Assembly: GCF_003112535.1 (NCBI RefSeq)
Contig: NZ_BEWA01000018.1
Coordinates: 1-64,000, forward strand
Length of the DNA stretch: 64,000 nucleotides
Source: Streptomyces rishiriensis
GTDB lineage: Bacteria; Actinomycetota; Actinomycetes; Streptomycetales; Streptomycetaceae
Reading direction: 5' to 3'
Positions within the stretch are counted from its first letter, which is position 1; each line of letters opens with the position of its first letter. The translations under genes and the position numbers were made by a program. Below the pieces are notes generated by a model that had not been told where the DNA came from, ran no database searches, and saw only the letters and a program-made list of their open reading frames with translations. Of the stretch, positions 21,152 to 30,063 are shown piece by piece.

Positions 21152-22260
21152 CGCGCGTGTGGGACGTTCCCGTGCACGACTCGACGCGGCTGCGCGACGC
21201 ACGGGTGGCCGCGGAGAGCGCGTCGGCGCTGGCCGGTCTGGACCGGGCGCGCACCGACGCCGCCGCGCTGGTGGCGACGGAACTGGCGACGAACCTGCTC
21301 AAGCACGCGCACGGCGGGCAGCTCCTGGTGGAGGCGGTCTCCGCACCCGGCGGACGGGCGGGGGGCCTCATGGTCCAGATCGCCGCCGTGGACCACGGGC
21401 CGGGCATGTCCGACGTCCCGGCGGCCCTCGGCGACGGGTTCTCCACGGCCGGCTCGCTCGGCGCGGGCCTGGGCACCTGCCGACGGCTGGCCGACGACTT
21501 CGACCTGCACAGCGTCCCGGGACGCGGGACGGTCGCCCTCGCCCGGATAGGGGGTGCGGGGGCTTCCCGCGGCGGCCGCGACGCGGCCGGGGGCCGGACC
21601 GGCTCCGGCGCGGCGGGCGCGGACGTCGCGGACGCCGTGGACACGCCCCTCGGTGTGCGGGTCGGCGGCGTCAACGTCCCCTTCCGGGGCGCCGAGCAGT
21701 CCGGCGACGCCTGGACCTGTGTACGGGCCGGTGATCTGCTGACGCTGATGCTGGCCGACGGGCTGGGGCACGGCCCCGAGGCGGCCCTCGCCTCGACCGC
21801 GGCGGTGGAGGAGGTGCGGTGCTCGGGTCACCTGCCGCCGGCCGAGCTGCTGCGCCGGCTGGACGAGGCGCTGCGCGGCACGCGGGGAGCGGCGGTCGCG
21901 GTGGCCCAGCTCGACCCGCGGGCCGGGCGGCTGCGCTTCTGCGGCGTCGGCAACGTGGGCGCGCGGCTGCGCGAGGGCGACTCCTGGCGGCACCTGCTGT
22001 CCCGGCCCGGCATCGTCGGCACGCACCGGCCCAGGACCCTGCCCGAGACGGCGGTCGCCTGGGGCCCGGACCGTCTCCTGGTCCTGCACAGCGACGGGCT
22101 GCCCAGCCGCTGGGCGCCGCCCGCCGATCCCCGTCTGCTGTCCGCCGACCCCGCGCTCACCGCCGCCGTGACGGTGCGCGACGCCGGGAGTTCCGCCCGT
22201 CCGGTGCGTGACGACACCGCCGTGGCCGTCCTGTCCCCGACCCCGCCGGACCGCTCATGA
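21148..22260 (+). CDS. Fused GHKL ATPase and SpoIIE/RsbX-type phosphatase
   Basis: A 370-residue fusion. Residues about 1-130 are an RsbT/RsbW-like ATPase with N-box ELATNLLKHA, G1 DHGPGM and G2 GSLGAGLGT. After a Gly/Ala-rich linker (about 133-165), residues 170-365 are an RsbX-like PP2C domain with ADGLGHGPEA, HSDGLPSRW and RDDTAVAV. Kinase-type and phosphatase-type domains in one chain suggest a protein that can set and reset RsbR/RsbS phosphorylation. RsbX of Bacillus is the stressosome feedback phosphatase. ATG 21148 overlaps the rsbT stop by 4 bp and its stop overlaps the next ATG by 4 bp. Confidence 0.9.
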   Translation: MTRVWDVPVHDSTRLRDARVAAESASALAGLDRARTDAAALVATELATNLLKHAHGGQLLVEAVSAPGGRAGGLMVQIAAVDHGPGMSDVPAALGDGFSTAGSLGAGLGTCRRLADDFDLHSVPGRGTVALARIGGAGASRGGRDAAGGRTGSGAAGADVADAVDTPLGVRVGGVNVPFRGAEQSGDAWTCVRAGDLLTLMLADGLGHGPEAALASTAAVEEVRCSGHLPPAELLRRLDEALRGTRGAAVAVAQLDPRAGRLRFCGVGNVGARLREGDSWRHLLSRPGIVGTHRPRTLPETAVAWGPDRLLVLHSDGLPSRWAPPADPRLLSADPALTAAVTVRDAGSSARPVRDDTAVAVLSPTPPDRS

Positions 22261-24050
22261 CGCGCACCTGGGAGATCAGCACCGTCACCGACGCCGCACG
22301 GGCGCGGATCGCGACCGCACGGGTGGCCGCCGACTGCGGCGTGCCGCCGCTGGAGCGCACCCGGCTGGCCGCCGCGCTCGGCACGCGGCTGCGCCGGTGT
22401 CTGGCCGAGGGCGGTGTCTGGCGGCTCGCTCTGACACCGGACGACAAGACCCTGCGGGTCGAGCTGACCTCCTCCCCCGCCGACGGCGAACCGCCGTGGC
22501 TGATCACCGCGCCTTGCCCGGAACCCGCCGCCGGGCCGGTGAGCGACTCCGTCGCGGACGACGCCGCGGTGGTCTCCGAGGCCCTGCTCGGCGCCGACGA
22601 GGACGCCGCCGCCGTGCTGGACCGGCTGGTCGAGCAGGAGGAACTCGTCGCCTTCCACCGGGAGGAGCTGCACCAGACCAACCAGGGCGTCCTGGCGTTG
22701 CACGCGGAGCTCGACGCCGCCGGGCGGGCGCAGCGCGAGGCCTTCGCGGCGGAGCGCGCGGCGCGCCGGGAGGCGGAGGCCGCCCGCCGCAGACTGACCT
22801 TCCTGGCCGACGCGAGCGCGGCGCTGACGGCCTCCCTGGACCACGAGGAGATCGTGCGCCGGCTGCCGGACCTGCTGGTCCCCGAGTACGCCCGCACGGT
22901 CGACGTGTGGCTCTTCGACGGCGAGGAGGACCGCGGCCCCTCCGTCCCGCGTCCGGCCGCCGCCGTGCTCGCGGCCCGCACGGGCCGGGCCCAGTACGCG
23001 GCGGCGGAGCCCGGCGGCCTGCCCGGGGTCGACGACCAGCCGCCGTCGGCGCTGCTGCCCGACCGGCCCCTGCTGTGCGTGCCGCTGCCGTCGCGCAGCG
23101 CGCCCCTCGGCGTGCTGACGCTGACCCCGCCCGGGGAACGCTGGGACCCGGACGACGCCGTGATGCTCCTTGAACTCACCCGTCGGGCGGGCGGCGCGCT
23201 GGAGAACGCCCGCCGTTTCGAGCACAACCAGGACATCGCCGAGACCCTCCAGCGCGCCCTGCTCACCGAGCTGCCGGCCCTGCCCGGTCTGCGCCTGGCG
23301 GCGCGCTATCTGCCGGCGACCTACGGGCTGAACATCGGCGGCGACTGGTACGACGCGTTCCGGCAGCCCGACGGCAGTCTGATCACCGTGATCGGCGACG
23401 TGACCGGGCACGGGCTGCACGCGGCGGTGATGATGAGCCAGCTGCGCACCGCGCTGCGCGCCTACGCCGTCGACGGCGGCACCCCCGGCGAGCTGTTGAC
23501 GCGGCTGCACACCTTCCTGCACCACCTTCAGCCCGATCTGTACGCCACGGCCGTGATCGCACGCTTCCAGCCCGGCGAGCCGGTGCTGACATGGGCGGCC
23601 GCAGGGCATCCGCCGCCGGTGCTGCGCGGGCCCGACGGGCGGGTGTGCACGCTGGACGCCAAACCGGGGGCGATGCTGGGCATCCCGCTGCACCAGGAGA
23701 TCTCCGACCACACCGTGCCGCTGGAGCCGGGATCCACGCTGGCGCTGTACACCGACGGACTGGTGGAGCGGCGCGCCCAGGGCATAGATCCCGGGATCGA
23801 GCGGCTGTCGGCGGCGCTGGGGGCGTTCCGCGCCGACGAGCTGGACGCGGACCTGGACGGCTCCGCGGAGCGCATCCTGGAGCCGATGCTGAGCGACTCG
23901 GAGCGCGACGACGACGTCTGTCTGCTGCTGTGCCACCTGGACGGCCGGCTCGACGTCCCCCCGGACGGCCTGGGGGGCCGCCTGGGCGGCCGGCTCGGGG
24001 GCAGCCGTCTCGGCGGGCGTGTCGACGGGCGCCTGGCGGCCGGGTCCTGA
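22257..24050 (+). CDS. GAF-PP2C (SpoIIE) phosphatase with degenerate N-terminal ATPase
   Basis: A 597-residue protein closing the stressosome operon. It starts MTRTWEI, close to MTRVWDV of the preceding protein, and residues 1-100 keep the outline of its ATPase but lack the N-box Glu/Asn and glycine boxes. A coiled coil (about 120-180) leads to a GAF domain (about 185-320) and an intact SpoIIE-type PP2C domain (about 330-560) with GGDWYDA, IGDVTGHGLHA, YTDGLVERR and DDDVCLL. It may be the RsbU-like output phosphatase acting on an RsbV-type STAS protein. The C-terminus is a low-complexity GGRLGG repeat. It ends 7 bp from the converging marR gene. Confidence 0.9.
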   Translation: MTRTWEISTVTDAARARIATARVAADCGVPPLERTRLAAALGTRLRRCLAEGGVWRLALTPDDKTLRVELTSSPADGEPPWLITAPCPEPAAGPVSDSVADDAAVVSEALLGADEDAAAVLDRLVEQEELVAFHREELHQTNQGVLALHAELDAAGRAQREAFAAERAARREAEAARRRLTFLADASAALTASLDHEEIVRRLPDLLVPEYARTVDVWLFDGEEDRGPSVPRPAAAVLAARTGRAQYAAAEPGGLPGVDDQPPSALLPDRPLLCVPLPSRSAPLGVLTLTPPGERWDPDDAVMLLELTRRAGGALENARRFEHNQDIAETLQRALLTELPALPGLRLAARYLPATYGLNIGGDWYDAFRQPDGSLITVIGDVTGHGLHAAVMMSQLRTALRAYAVDGGTPGELLTRLHTFLHHLQPDLYATAVIARFQPGEPVLTWAAAGHPPPVLRGPDGRVCTLDAKPGAMLGIPLHQEISDHTVPLEPGSTLALYTDGLVERRAQGIDPGIERLSAALGAFRADELDADLDGSAERILEPMLSDSERDDDVCLLLCHLDGRLDVPPDGLGGRLGGRLGGSRLGGRVDGRLAAGS

Positions 24051-24057
24051 AGGGCGC

Positions 24058-24582
24058 TCAGCCGTCCGGCCCGGCGGCCCCGTGCCCGCGTCCGGTCCCG
24101 CAGCTCCTGGCGTGCGCCCGGTGGAAGGCGTACAGGCCCTGTTCCAGTGCGGCGCGCTGGGCGGGCGACATGTCCTCGAACACCGCCGCGAGCCGCCCGA
24201 CGCGGCGCTCGCCCACGTCGGTGAGGACCCGCCTTCCGTACGCGGTCAGCACGAGCCGGACCTCGCGCCGGTTGCGCGGGTGGACGGCGCGCTCCAGCAG
24301 GCCCGCGGCCTCCAGCCGGTCGCACAGCCGGCTCGCGGTGGGCAGGCCGACGTCGAGGCACTCGGCCAGGGCGGTCAGGTTGAGCTCCGGTCTGCGCCGG
24401 ACCGTCCGCAGGGCGAGCAGTTGCCGGGCGGGCAGCAGCGGCGCCGTCTCCTCCGCGGCCGTCAGCCAGCAGGCCACCAGGCTCTCGACCGCGTCCGCGA
24501 CCTGCCGGGCCTGTGCCCGCCCGCCGTCCCGCCGAGCGTCCCACCGGTCGTCGCCGGCGCCCTCCGCACAGCCCGCCGTCAT
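24058..24582 (-). CDS. MarR-family transcriptional regulator
   Basis: A 174-residue winged-helix protein: ARQLLALRTVRRRPELNLTA leads to the recognition region LAECLDVGLPTASRLCDRLE and wing LERAVHPRNRREVRLVL. It is divergent from the NADH dehydrogenase gene and converges on the stressosome operon. Likely a paralogue of the MarR protein at 17555-18040. Its N-terminal 30 residues are charged and may be extra sequence; the start could be further in. The 236-bp region upstream holds a sigma-B-type promoter match for the next gene but no obvious MarR palindrome. Confidence 0.86.
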   Translation of the reverse strand: MTAGCAEGAGDDRWDARRDGGRAQARQVADAVESLVACWLTAAEETAPLLPARQLLALRTVRRRPELNLTALAECLDVGLPTASRLCDRLEAAGLLERAVHPRNRREVRLVLTAYGRRVLTDVGERRVGRLAAVFEDMSPAQRAALEQGLYAFHRAHARSCGTGRGHGAAGPDG

Positions 24583-24635
24583 CGCTCTGAGACCACCGCG
24601 AATGTCATGTACGTCGGGCTACCCGAAGGCAGGGG

Positions 24636-24661
24636 GCGTACACAGGCCCATCCGCGGGTAC
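24636..24661 (+). promoter_or_regulatory. Candidate sigma-B-type promoter for the NADH dehydrogenase
   Basis: GCGT (24636-24639), 16 nt, GGGTAC (24656-24661) matches GNNT-N14-16-GGGTAY. It lies in the divergent gap between marR and ndh, about 150 nt before the ndh start. Confidence 0.5.
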
Positions 24662-24818
24662 GGAGGCAGCCTCAGGAGAAACGTTCGTCTGCTTGCCTCG
24701 TCCGACTGGCGCAACCGGTTCGGGCGCGGTGGGATCGATGAGGTGCGAAGCGCCCGGGGGCGGGGCACGCGCATCAGGTCGGGCAGACCGCCTGGAGCCG
24801 CAGAAAGGGATGGACATC

Positions 24819-26186
24819 GTGACACGACCCAGGATCCTGGTGGTGGGCGCGGGCTTCGCCGGAGTGGGGTGCGTGCGGCGTCTGGAACGCGCGCTCTCCG
24901 CCGCGGAGGCCGACGTCACACTGGTGACGCCGTTCGCCTACCAGCTCTATCTGCCGCTGCTGCCGCAGGTCGCCTCCGGCGTGCTGACGCCCCAGTCGAT
25001 CGCCGTATCGCTGCGCCGCAGCAAGAAGTACCGCACGCGCATCATTCCCGGCGGCGCCATCGGCGTGGACCTCAAGTCGAAGGTCTGCGTCATCCGGACC
25101 ATCACCGACGAGATCGTCAACGAGCCCTACGACTACATCGTGCTGGCTCCCGGCAGCGTCACCCGCACCTTCGACATCCCGGGGCTGACCGACCACGCCT
25201 TCGGGATGAAGACGCTGGCGGAGGCCGCGTACATCCGCGACCACGTCATCAGCCAGCTCGACCTCGCCGACGCCAGCAACGACCCCGTCGAGCGGGCCGG
25301 ACGGCTGCAGTTCGTGGTCGTCGGCGGCGGCTACGCCGGCACCGAGACCGCCGCGTGTCTGCAACTGCTCACCCACAACGCGGTCAAGCGCTATCCGCGG
25401 CTGGATCCCGGCCTGATCAAGTGGCATCTGATCGACATCGCCCCGAAGCTGATGCCGGAGCTCGGCGACAAGCTGGGCCGCAGCGCCCAGGAGGTGCTGC
25501 GCAAGCGCGGGATCGACATCTCGCTGGGCGTGTCCATCGCCAAGGCGGGCCCGCAGGAGGTCACCTTCACCGACGGGCGGGTCGTCCCGACGCGGACGCT
25601 CATCTGGACGGCGGGCGTCGTGGCGAGCCCCCTGATGGCCACACTCGGGGCCGAGACGGTCCGCGGGCGGCTCGCCGTGGAAGCCGAGATGAACCTGCCC
25701 GGCAACGACGGGGTGTTCGCGCTCGGGGACGCCGCCGCCGTGCCCGACAAGGCGAAGGGCGAGGAAGGCGCCGTCTGCCCGCCCACGGCGCAGCACGCCA
25801 TGCGGCAGGGCAAGGCCGTCGCCGACAACGTCATCGCGACGCTGCGCGGGCAGTCGATGCGGCCCTACGTGCACAAGGACCTCGGCCTGGTCGTCGACCT
25901 CGGCGGCAAGGACGCGGTGTCCAAGCCGCTCGGCGTGGAACTGCGGGGGCTGCCCGCGCAGGCCGTGGCCCGCGGCTACCACTGGTCGGCCCTGCGCACG
26001 GGCGTCGCCAAGGCCCGGGTGCTGACCAACTGGACGCTCAACGCGATCGCGGGCGACGATTTCGTCCGTACCGGGTTCCAGGCCCGCCGCGCGGCGAAGC
26101 TGAAGGACTTCGAGTACACCGACAGCTATCTGACGCCGGAGCAGGTGCGGGCGCAGGTGGAGGGGACCGGGCCGGATTCCGCCTGA
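24819..26186 (+). CDS. ndh: Type II NADH:quinone oxidoreductase-like flavoprotein
   Basis: A 455-residue flavoprotein of the NDH-2 family: FAD-binding GAGFAGVG at the N-terminus, NAD(P)-binding VVVGGGYAGTETA near residue 170, LIWTAGVVASPL and the second FAD contact FALGDAAAVPD near residue 305. It should pass electrons from NADH to quinone at the inner membrane face without pumping protons. GTG 24819 is chosen over ATG 24810 because the AAAGGG ribosome site abuts the ATG but lies 9 nt before the GTG. The FUSC gene follows 46 nt later on the same strand. A sigma-B-type promoter match upstream suggests stress induction. Confidence 0.88.
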   Translation: MTRPRILVVGAGFAGVGCVRRLERALSAAEADVTLVTPFAYQLYLPLLPQVASGVLTPQSIAVSLRRSKKYRTRIIPGGAIGVDLKSKVCVIRTITDEIVNEPYDYIVLAPGSVTRTFDIPGLTDHAFGMKTLAEAAYIRDHVISQLDLADASNDPVERAGRLQFVVVGGGYAGTETAACLQLLTHNAVKRYPRLDPGLIKWHLIDIAPKLMPELGDKLGRSAQEVLRKRGIDISLGVSIAKAGPQEVTFTDGRVVPTRTLIWTAGVVASPLMATLGAETVRGRLAVEAEMNLPGNDGVFALGDAAAVPDKAKGEEGAVCPPTAQHAMRQGKAVADNVIATLRGQSMRPYVHKDLGLVVDLGGKDAVSKPLGVELRGLPAQAVARGYHWSALRTGVAKARVLTNWTLNAIAGDDFVRTGFQARRAAKLKDFEYTDSYLTPEQVRAQVEGTGPDSA

Positions 26187-26232
26187 GACCCACACGGCGA
26201 GGAACAGTACGGGCAAGGGAGAGTACGGCGGC

Positions 26233-28479
26233 GTGAGGGCGGCGGCACGGGCGTTCGGCACACGATTGCTGGATCGGGTCGCGGCGTCCGACCCCGGGCT
26301 GCTGCGGCTGGCGGCCGGACTGCGGACGGTGGGCGCGATCGCCGTGACGCTGGCCGTGCTCTCGCTGCTCGGCGCCGACGTCTCGCACCTGGTGGCCGGC
26401 GCGATCGCCGCGATGGTCGCCACCTTCGCCGTCCGGGAGAAGCAGCGGGACCGGCAGGCCGTCACCCTGGCGCTGGGCCTGCCGGTCGCGCTGGCGTCGC
26501 TGTCGGTCGCGGCACTGCTCAGCTCCCGGACGGTCGTCGGCGACCTCTTCTGCCTCGCGCTGATCTTCTGCGCGGTCTACGGCCGCCGGTTCGGCGACCG
26601 GGGCACGGCGCTGGGGCTGATCGGCTTCCAGATCTACTTCATGTCCCTGTTCGTCGGCGTCGGGACGTCGTCGCTGCCCGGGTACTACGGGGTGATCGCC
26701 GTGGCCTTCGCGAGCAGCGCGGCGGCCCGGTTCGCACTCGTGCCGCAGACGCCGACGGGGATTCTGCTGCGCCTGCGCCAGGCCTTCCGCGCACGTCTGG
26801 CGCAGTTGCTCGACGCCCAGCTCGACCTGCTGGACGCGGCGCCGGACGACGTGGTCAAGGCCGTCGCCCAGGTACGCGAGGGCACCGCCCGGCTGCACGA
26901 GACGGCCATGATGATCCAGGGCCGGCTGGACGAGGGCACCCCGGACGAGGCGGTGGCCCGGCTGGTGCAACGGCGGATCGCCGACGCGGAGATCGCCGCC
27001 GAGCGCCTCGGCCTGCTGCTGCTGACGGCCCGCAGCGCCGAGCGCGCCGACACGCTGACCATGCACCTGCCGGGCGCGCTTCTGCCCGAACGCGGCCGGC
27101 TGCCGGTGCGCGACGAGGCCCTGGAGATCCTGCGCCGCGATCTGCTGGCCCTGCGGCTGCTCGTGCGGCACCCGGCGGCCGCGGGGTCGGGGACCGCGTT
27201 GTCGCAGGTGCGCAACCGGCTGCTCGGCTACCGGGACGAGGAGAACCTGCCCGAGGCGCCGCCCGCGGTGCAGGACGTCTTCCGGGGCCTCGGCGAGGCG
27301 GCGCGGGCGGTGCTGGGGCTGCGGATCGCGCTGGACGGCCCGCAGGACGAGTCCGCCGACAGTGCGGAGACGGCGCGCTCGCGCGAGGAGCTGGACGCCG
27401 AGGACGCCGCGATCGGCGGAGCCGAGGAGGACGAGGGGACGGCCGAGCAGGCCACGGGGCTGCGGCGGCCCACCACGCGGGCCGCCGTGCAGGTGGCGGT
27501 CGGCTCGGCGCTGGCCATCGTCGGCGGCGAGCTGCTCTCCTCGCAGCGCTGGTACTGGGCTGTGCTGACCTGCTGGATCGTGTTCATCAACACCGCCTCC
27601 ACCGGGGAGATCCTGGTCAAGGGCTACCGGCGGCTGCTGGGCACCGTGCTGGGCGTGATCGCCGGCATCCTGCTGGCGGGGGTGGTCGGGCACCACACGT
27701 GGACCGCGTTCGCGGTGGTGCTGCTGTGCGTGTTCGCGATGTTCTACACGGCGCCGCTGTCGTACACCCTGATGTCGTTCTTCGTGACGGCCGCCCTGGG
27801 CGTGCTGTACACGCTGCTGCACACCTACAGCCTGTCGGTGCTGGCGCTGCGGGTGGAGGAGACGGCGCTCGGCGCGGCCTGCGGGATCGTCGCGGCGGCG
27901 CTGGTGCTGCCCGTGCACACGGACCGGCGGACCAACGAGCTGCTGACGGCCGTGCTGGAGCGGCTGGACGAGGTCACCGAGGCGGCCGTGGAGCAGCTGA
28001 GCGGCGCTCCCCCGGCCGATCTGCTGGACCGGGCCCGCGATCTCGACCAGGCGCTGGCCGACCTGCGGGCGGCGATCCAGCCGCTGACGCACCCGGTGAC
28101 GCCGCTGCGCACGCGGCGGGACACCGCTCGCTACGTCGTGGCGCTCCTGGAGACCTGCGCCTATCACGCCCGGTCGCTGGCGGCCACGGCCGAGCTGCTG
28201 CCGACGCACCCGTCGATAGCGGCGGACCCCCGGCTACGGCGGGCGGGGCAGCGCATCCGGCACAACATCGGGGCGATCTCCGCGCGGGTCGCGCAGGAGC
28301 CGAGCACCGCCGAGGTCCTGGCCGGGCCCAGCATCGCGGCGCTGTTGGAGCCGGGCGTGCCGGGGACACCCCGCTACGGCCGGGTGACCGACCGGGTGCT
28401 GCGGCATCTCCAGCGTCTGGACGAGGCGGTGGTCGGCCTCGCCCGTCCGCTCGACGCGCCGGTGGCGCCGCCGCAGTGA
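26233..28479 (+). CDS. FUSC-family membrane protein
   Basis: A 748-residue integral membrane protein with two hydrophobic blocks: residues about 30-165 (for example LIGFQIYFMSLFVGVGTSSL) and about 415-560 (WYWAVLTCWIVFINTASTGE, then TVLGVIAGILLAGVVG). Each is followed by a long soluble helical domain, the usual FUSC/aromatic-acid exporter-like plan. Family members are linked to export of aromatic acids or other small molecules, but the substrate here is unknown. The GTG start is preceded by GGGAGAGTACGGCG. It probably shares a transcript with ndh. Confidence 0.85.
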   Translation: MRAAARAFGTRLLDRVAASDPGLLRLAAGLRTVGAIAVTLAVLSLLGADVSHLVAGAIAAMVATFAVREKQRDRQAVTLALGLPVALASLSVAALLSSRTVVGDLFCLALIFCAVYGRRFGDRGTALGLIGFQIYFMSLFVGVGTSSLPGYYGVIAVAFASSAAARFALVPQTPTGILLRLRQAFRARLAQLLDAQLDLLDAAPDDVVKAVAQVREGTARLHETAMMIQGRLDEGTPDEAVARLVQRRIADAEIAAERLGLLLLTARSAERADTLTMHLPGALLPERGRLPVRDEALEILRRDLLALRLLVRHPAAAGSGTALSQVRNRLLGYRDEENLPEAPPAVQDVFRGLGEAARAVLGLRIALDGPQDESADSAETARSREELDAEDAAIGGAEEDEGTAEQATGLRRPTTRAAVQVAVGSALAIVGGELLSSQRWYWAVLTCWIVFINTASTGEILVKGYRRLLGTVLGVIAGILLAGVVGHHTWTAFAVVLLCVFAMFYTAPLSYTLMSFFVTAALGVLYTLLHTYSLSVLALRVEETALGAACGIVAAALVLPVHTDRRTNELLTAVLERLDEVTEAAVEQLSGAPPADLLDRARDLDQALADLRAAIQPLTHPVTPLRTRRDTARYVVALLETCAYHARSLAATAELLPTHPSIAADPRLRRAGQRIRHNIGAISARVAQEPSTAEVLAGPSIAALLEPGVPGTPRYGRVTDRVLRHLQRLDEAVVGLARPLDAPVAPPQ

Positions 28480-28512
28480 GGCGGGCCCCGGCCGCCGGGC
28501 TCGGGCGTGCGC

Positions 28513-28944
28513 TCAGAAGTCCGTGGACATGCCGCTCGCGGCCGCTATGCCCCGCAGCGCCTCGGTGTCCTGCTGGCGCTGCTGGATGCAGCCGGCGATC
28601 TCGGCGAGGCGACCGGGGTCGGACGCGGTGGCCGCGTCGGTGACCACCCGGACCGGGCCGGTTCCGTCGACCTGGATCTCCACCAGCTGGTTGTCCAGCC
28701 GGCCGGTGACCGCGGTGGCGATGACCAGGGCCGCCTCGTCGCGGATCTCCTGGGGCAGGTCCTCGGTCTCCTCGGGATCGAGGGCGAAGTCGAGGCTTTC
28801 GGGGGGTTGTTCGTCCAGGGCGCGCAGCGCAGGCGCCACGACCTTCAGCAGGAGCTGATAGTCCTCGCTGTCCATGCGGACGCGAAGCAGGTCGAGGTAC
28901 ATGTCCACGGGCCGTCCGTCGCGCGGGAACTCTGCATCGTTCAT
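28513..28944 (-). CDS. Conserved hypothetical protein
   Basis: A 143-residue soluble, acidic protein that I do not recognise. It has no transmembrane segment, signal peptide or obvious catalytic motif; the central part (DFALDPEETEDLPQEIRDEA) is strongly acidic and predicted helical. ATG 28944 has a GGACGAG site. It lies 28 nt after the DUF1206 gene on the same strand and is probably cotranscribed with it. Confidence 0.7.
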   Translation of the reverse strand: MNDAEFPRDGRPVDMYLDLLRVRMDSEDYQLLLKVVAPALRALDEQPPESLDFALDPEETEDLPQEIRDEAALVIATAVTGRLDNQLVEIQVDGTGPVRVVTDAATASDPGRLAEIAGCIQQRQQDTEALRGIAAASGMSTDF

Positions 28945-28972
28945 CTCGTCCGTGTTCCCCGTGAGACCGACG

Positions 28973-29809
28973 TCAGACCTTGCGCCAGCGGGCCATGGCG
29001 AAGGAGAACAGTCCGAAGAGCATGAGCCCGGCCGCGACGCAGGCCAGCAGGCCGGGACCGGCGGGGGTGCCGGCGAATGAGCGCAGCGTGTCGTCCAGTC
29101 CCTTGGCCTTGTCCGGCTCGTACTCGACGGCGGCCCGCACGGCGAACACGCCCGCCGCGGCGAAGACCAGGCCGCGGGTCGCGCCGCCGCCCACCCCGGT
29201 GACGTCCACCAGGCGTCGCACGCGCGGGGACATCTCCCCCAGCCGCAGCTTCTTGCGGTAGGAGCGCATGACGGCGCGGGCGCCGATCCACAGGCCCGCG
29301 ACGACGATCCCGACGCCGGCGACGCCCACGATCCACTGTCCGCCGGGGAGGTCGAGCACCCGTGCGGTGACGTCGCGGGACTGTTCGTCGCTCGAGCCGC
29401 CACCGCTGCCCGACCCCGCGGCGAAGGCGAGCACGGAGTACGCGACGAAGGAGTAGAAGACGCACCGGGCGAACGCGACCAGCCGCTTCTTGGCGCTGTG
29501 CCCGTCGGCGCCGACCCCGCCGAAGACCGCCTCGGACAGCCGCCACAGCGCCATGCCGACCAGACCGACGCCCAGCGCCCACAGCACCACCGAGCCGAAG
29601 GGCTTCTGGGAGATCTCGGCCAGGGCGCCCCGGCGGTCGGCCTCCTCCTTGGTGTCGCCGAAGGCGATCTGCAGGGCCAGCAGCCCGACCAGCAGATAGA
29701 TCACGCCGCGCGCGGCGAACCCGGCCTTGGCGCCCCCCTTCGTCACCGAGCCGCGTGCCGCCCGTTGTGCTCCGGCACGGCCGTTGCGCGCCATGGCGCT
29801 CGCGTTCAT
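28973..29809 (-). CDS. DUF1206 membrane protein
   Basis: A 278-residue membrane protein with six hydrophobic helices arranged as three DUF1206 pairs; for example GVIYLLVGLLALQIAF, VLWALGVGLVGMALWRL, CVFYSFVAYSVLAFAAG and ACVAAGLMLFGLFSFAMA. The repeated motif is an ARG(V/L)xY/F turn at the start of each pair. The function of DUF1206 proteins is unknown; they are common in Streptomyces. ATG 29809 has a strong GGGAGGGG ribosome site. A strong hairpin lies upstream. Confidence 0.88.
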   Translation of the reverse strand: MNASAMARNGRAGAQRAARGSVTKGGAKAGFAARGVIYLLVGLLALQIAFGDTKEEADRRGALAEISQKPFGSVVLWALGVGLVGMALWRLSEAVFGGVGADGHSAKKRLVAFARCVFYSFVAYSVLAFAAGSGSGGGSSDEQSRDVTARVLDLPGGQWIVGVAGVGIVVAGLWIGARAVMRSYRKKLRLGEMSPRVRRLVDVTGVGGGATRGLVFAAAGVFAVRAAVEYEPDKAKGLDDTLRSFAGTPAGPGLLACVAAGLMLFGLFSFAMARWRKV

Positions 29810-29895
29810 TGCGTCCCCTCCCTGAAGTCTCCCCGAATTTCGCAGAGTCCGACTGCCCCGGCTCCGGGCGCACACACGTACGGGCGTACACACAC

Positions 29896-29934
29896 CTGCG
29901 GCCGGCCGCCCCTGGTCGGGGTGGCCGGCCGCAG
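29896..29934 (-). terminator. Long GC hairpin downstream of the DUF5133 gene
   Basis: CTGCGGCCGGCC pairs with GGCCGGCCGCAG, continued inward by a G-U pair and CCCC/GGGG, giving a 17-bp stem with a TGGTC loop. It sits 130 nt after the DUF5133 stop and 87 nt before the DUF1206 start, so it probably ends the sigma/DUF5133 transcript. The rest of the 254-bp gap shows no gene. Confidence 0.7.
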
Positions 29935-30063
29935 TGCGGGGGCGGGAAGACAGCGCGGTGCGGGGCGGTGCGGGACGGGCTGGTCGGACGCCGCCTCGGC
30001 GGTCTCGCGGACCAACGGTCAGGTCACCGCGCACCGCCCTGGTGCGTGCGGCCCCCGCGCCAT

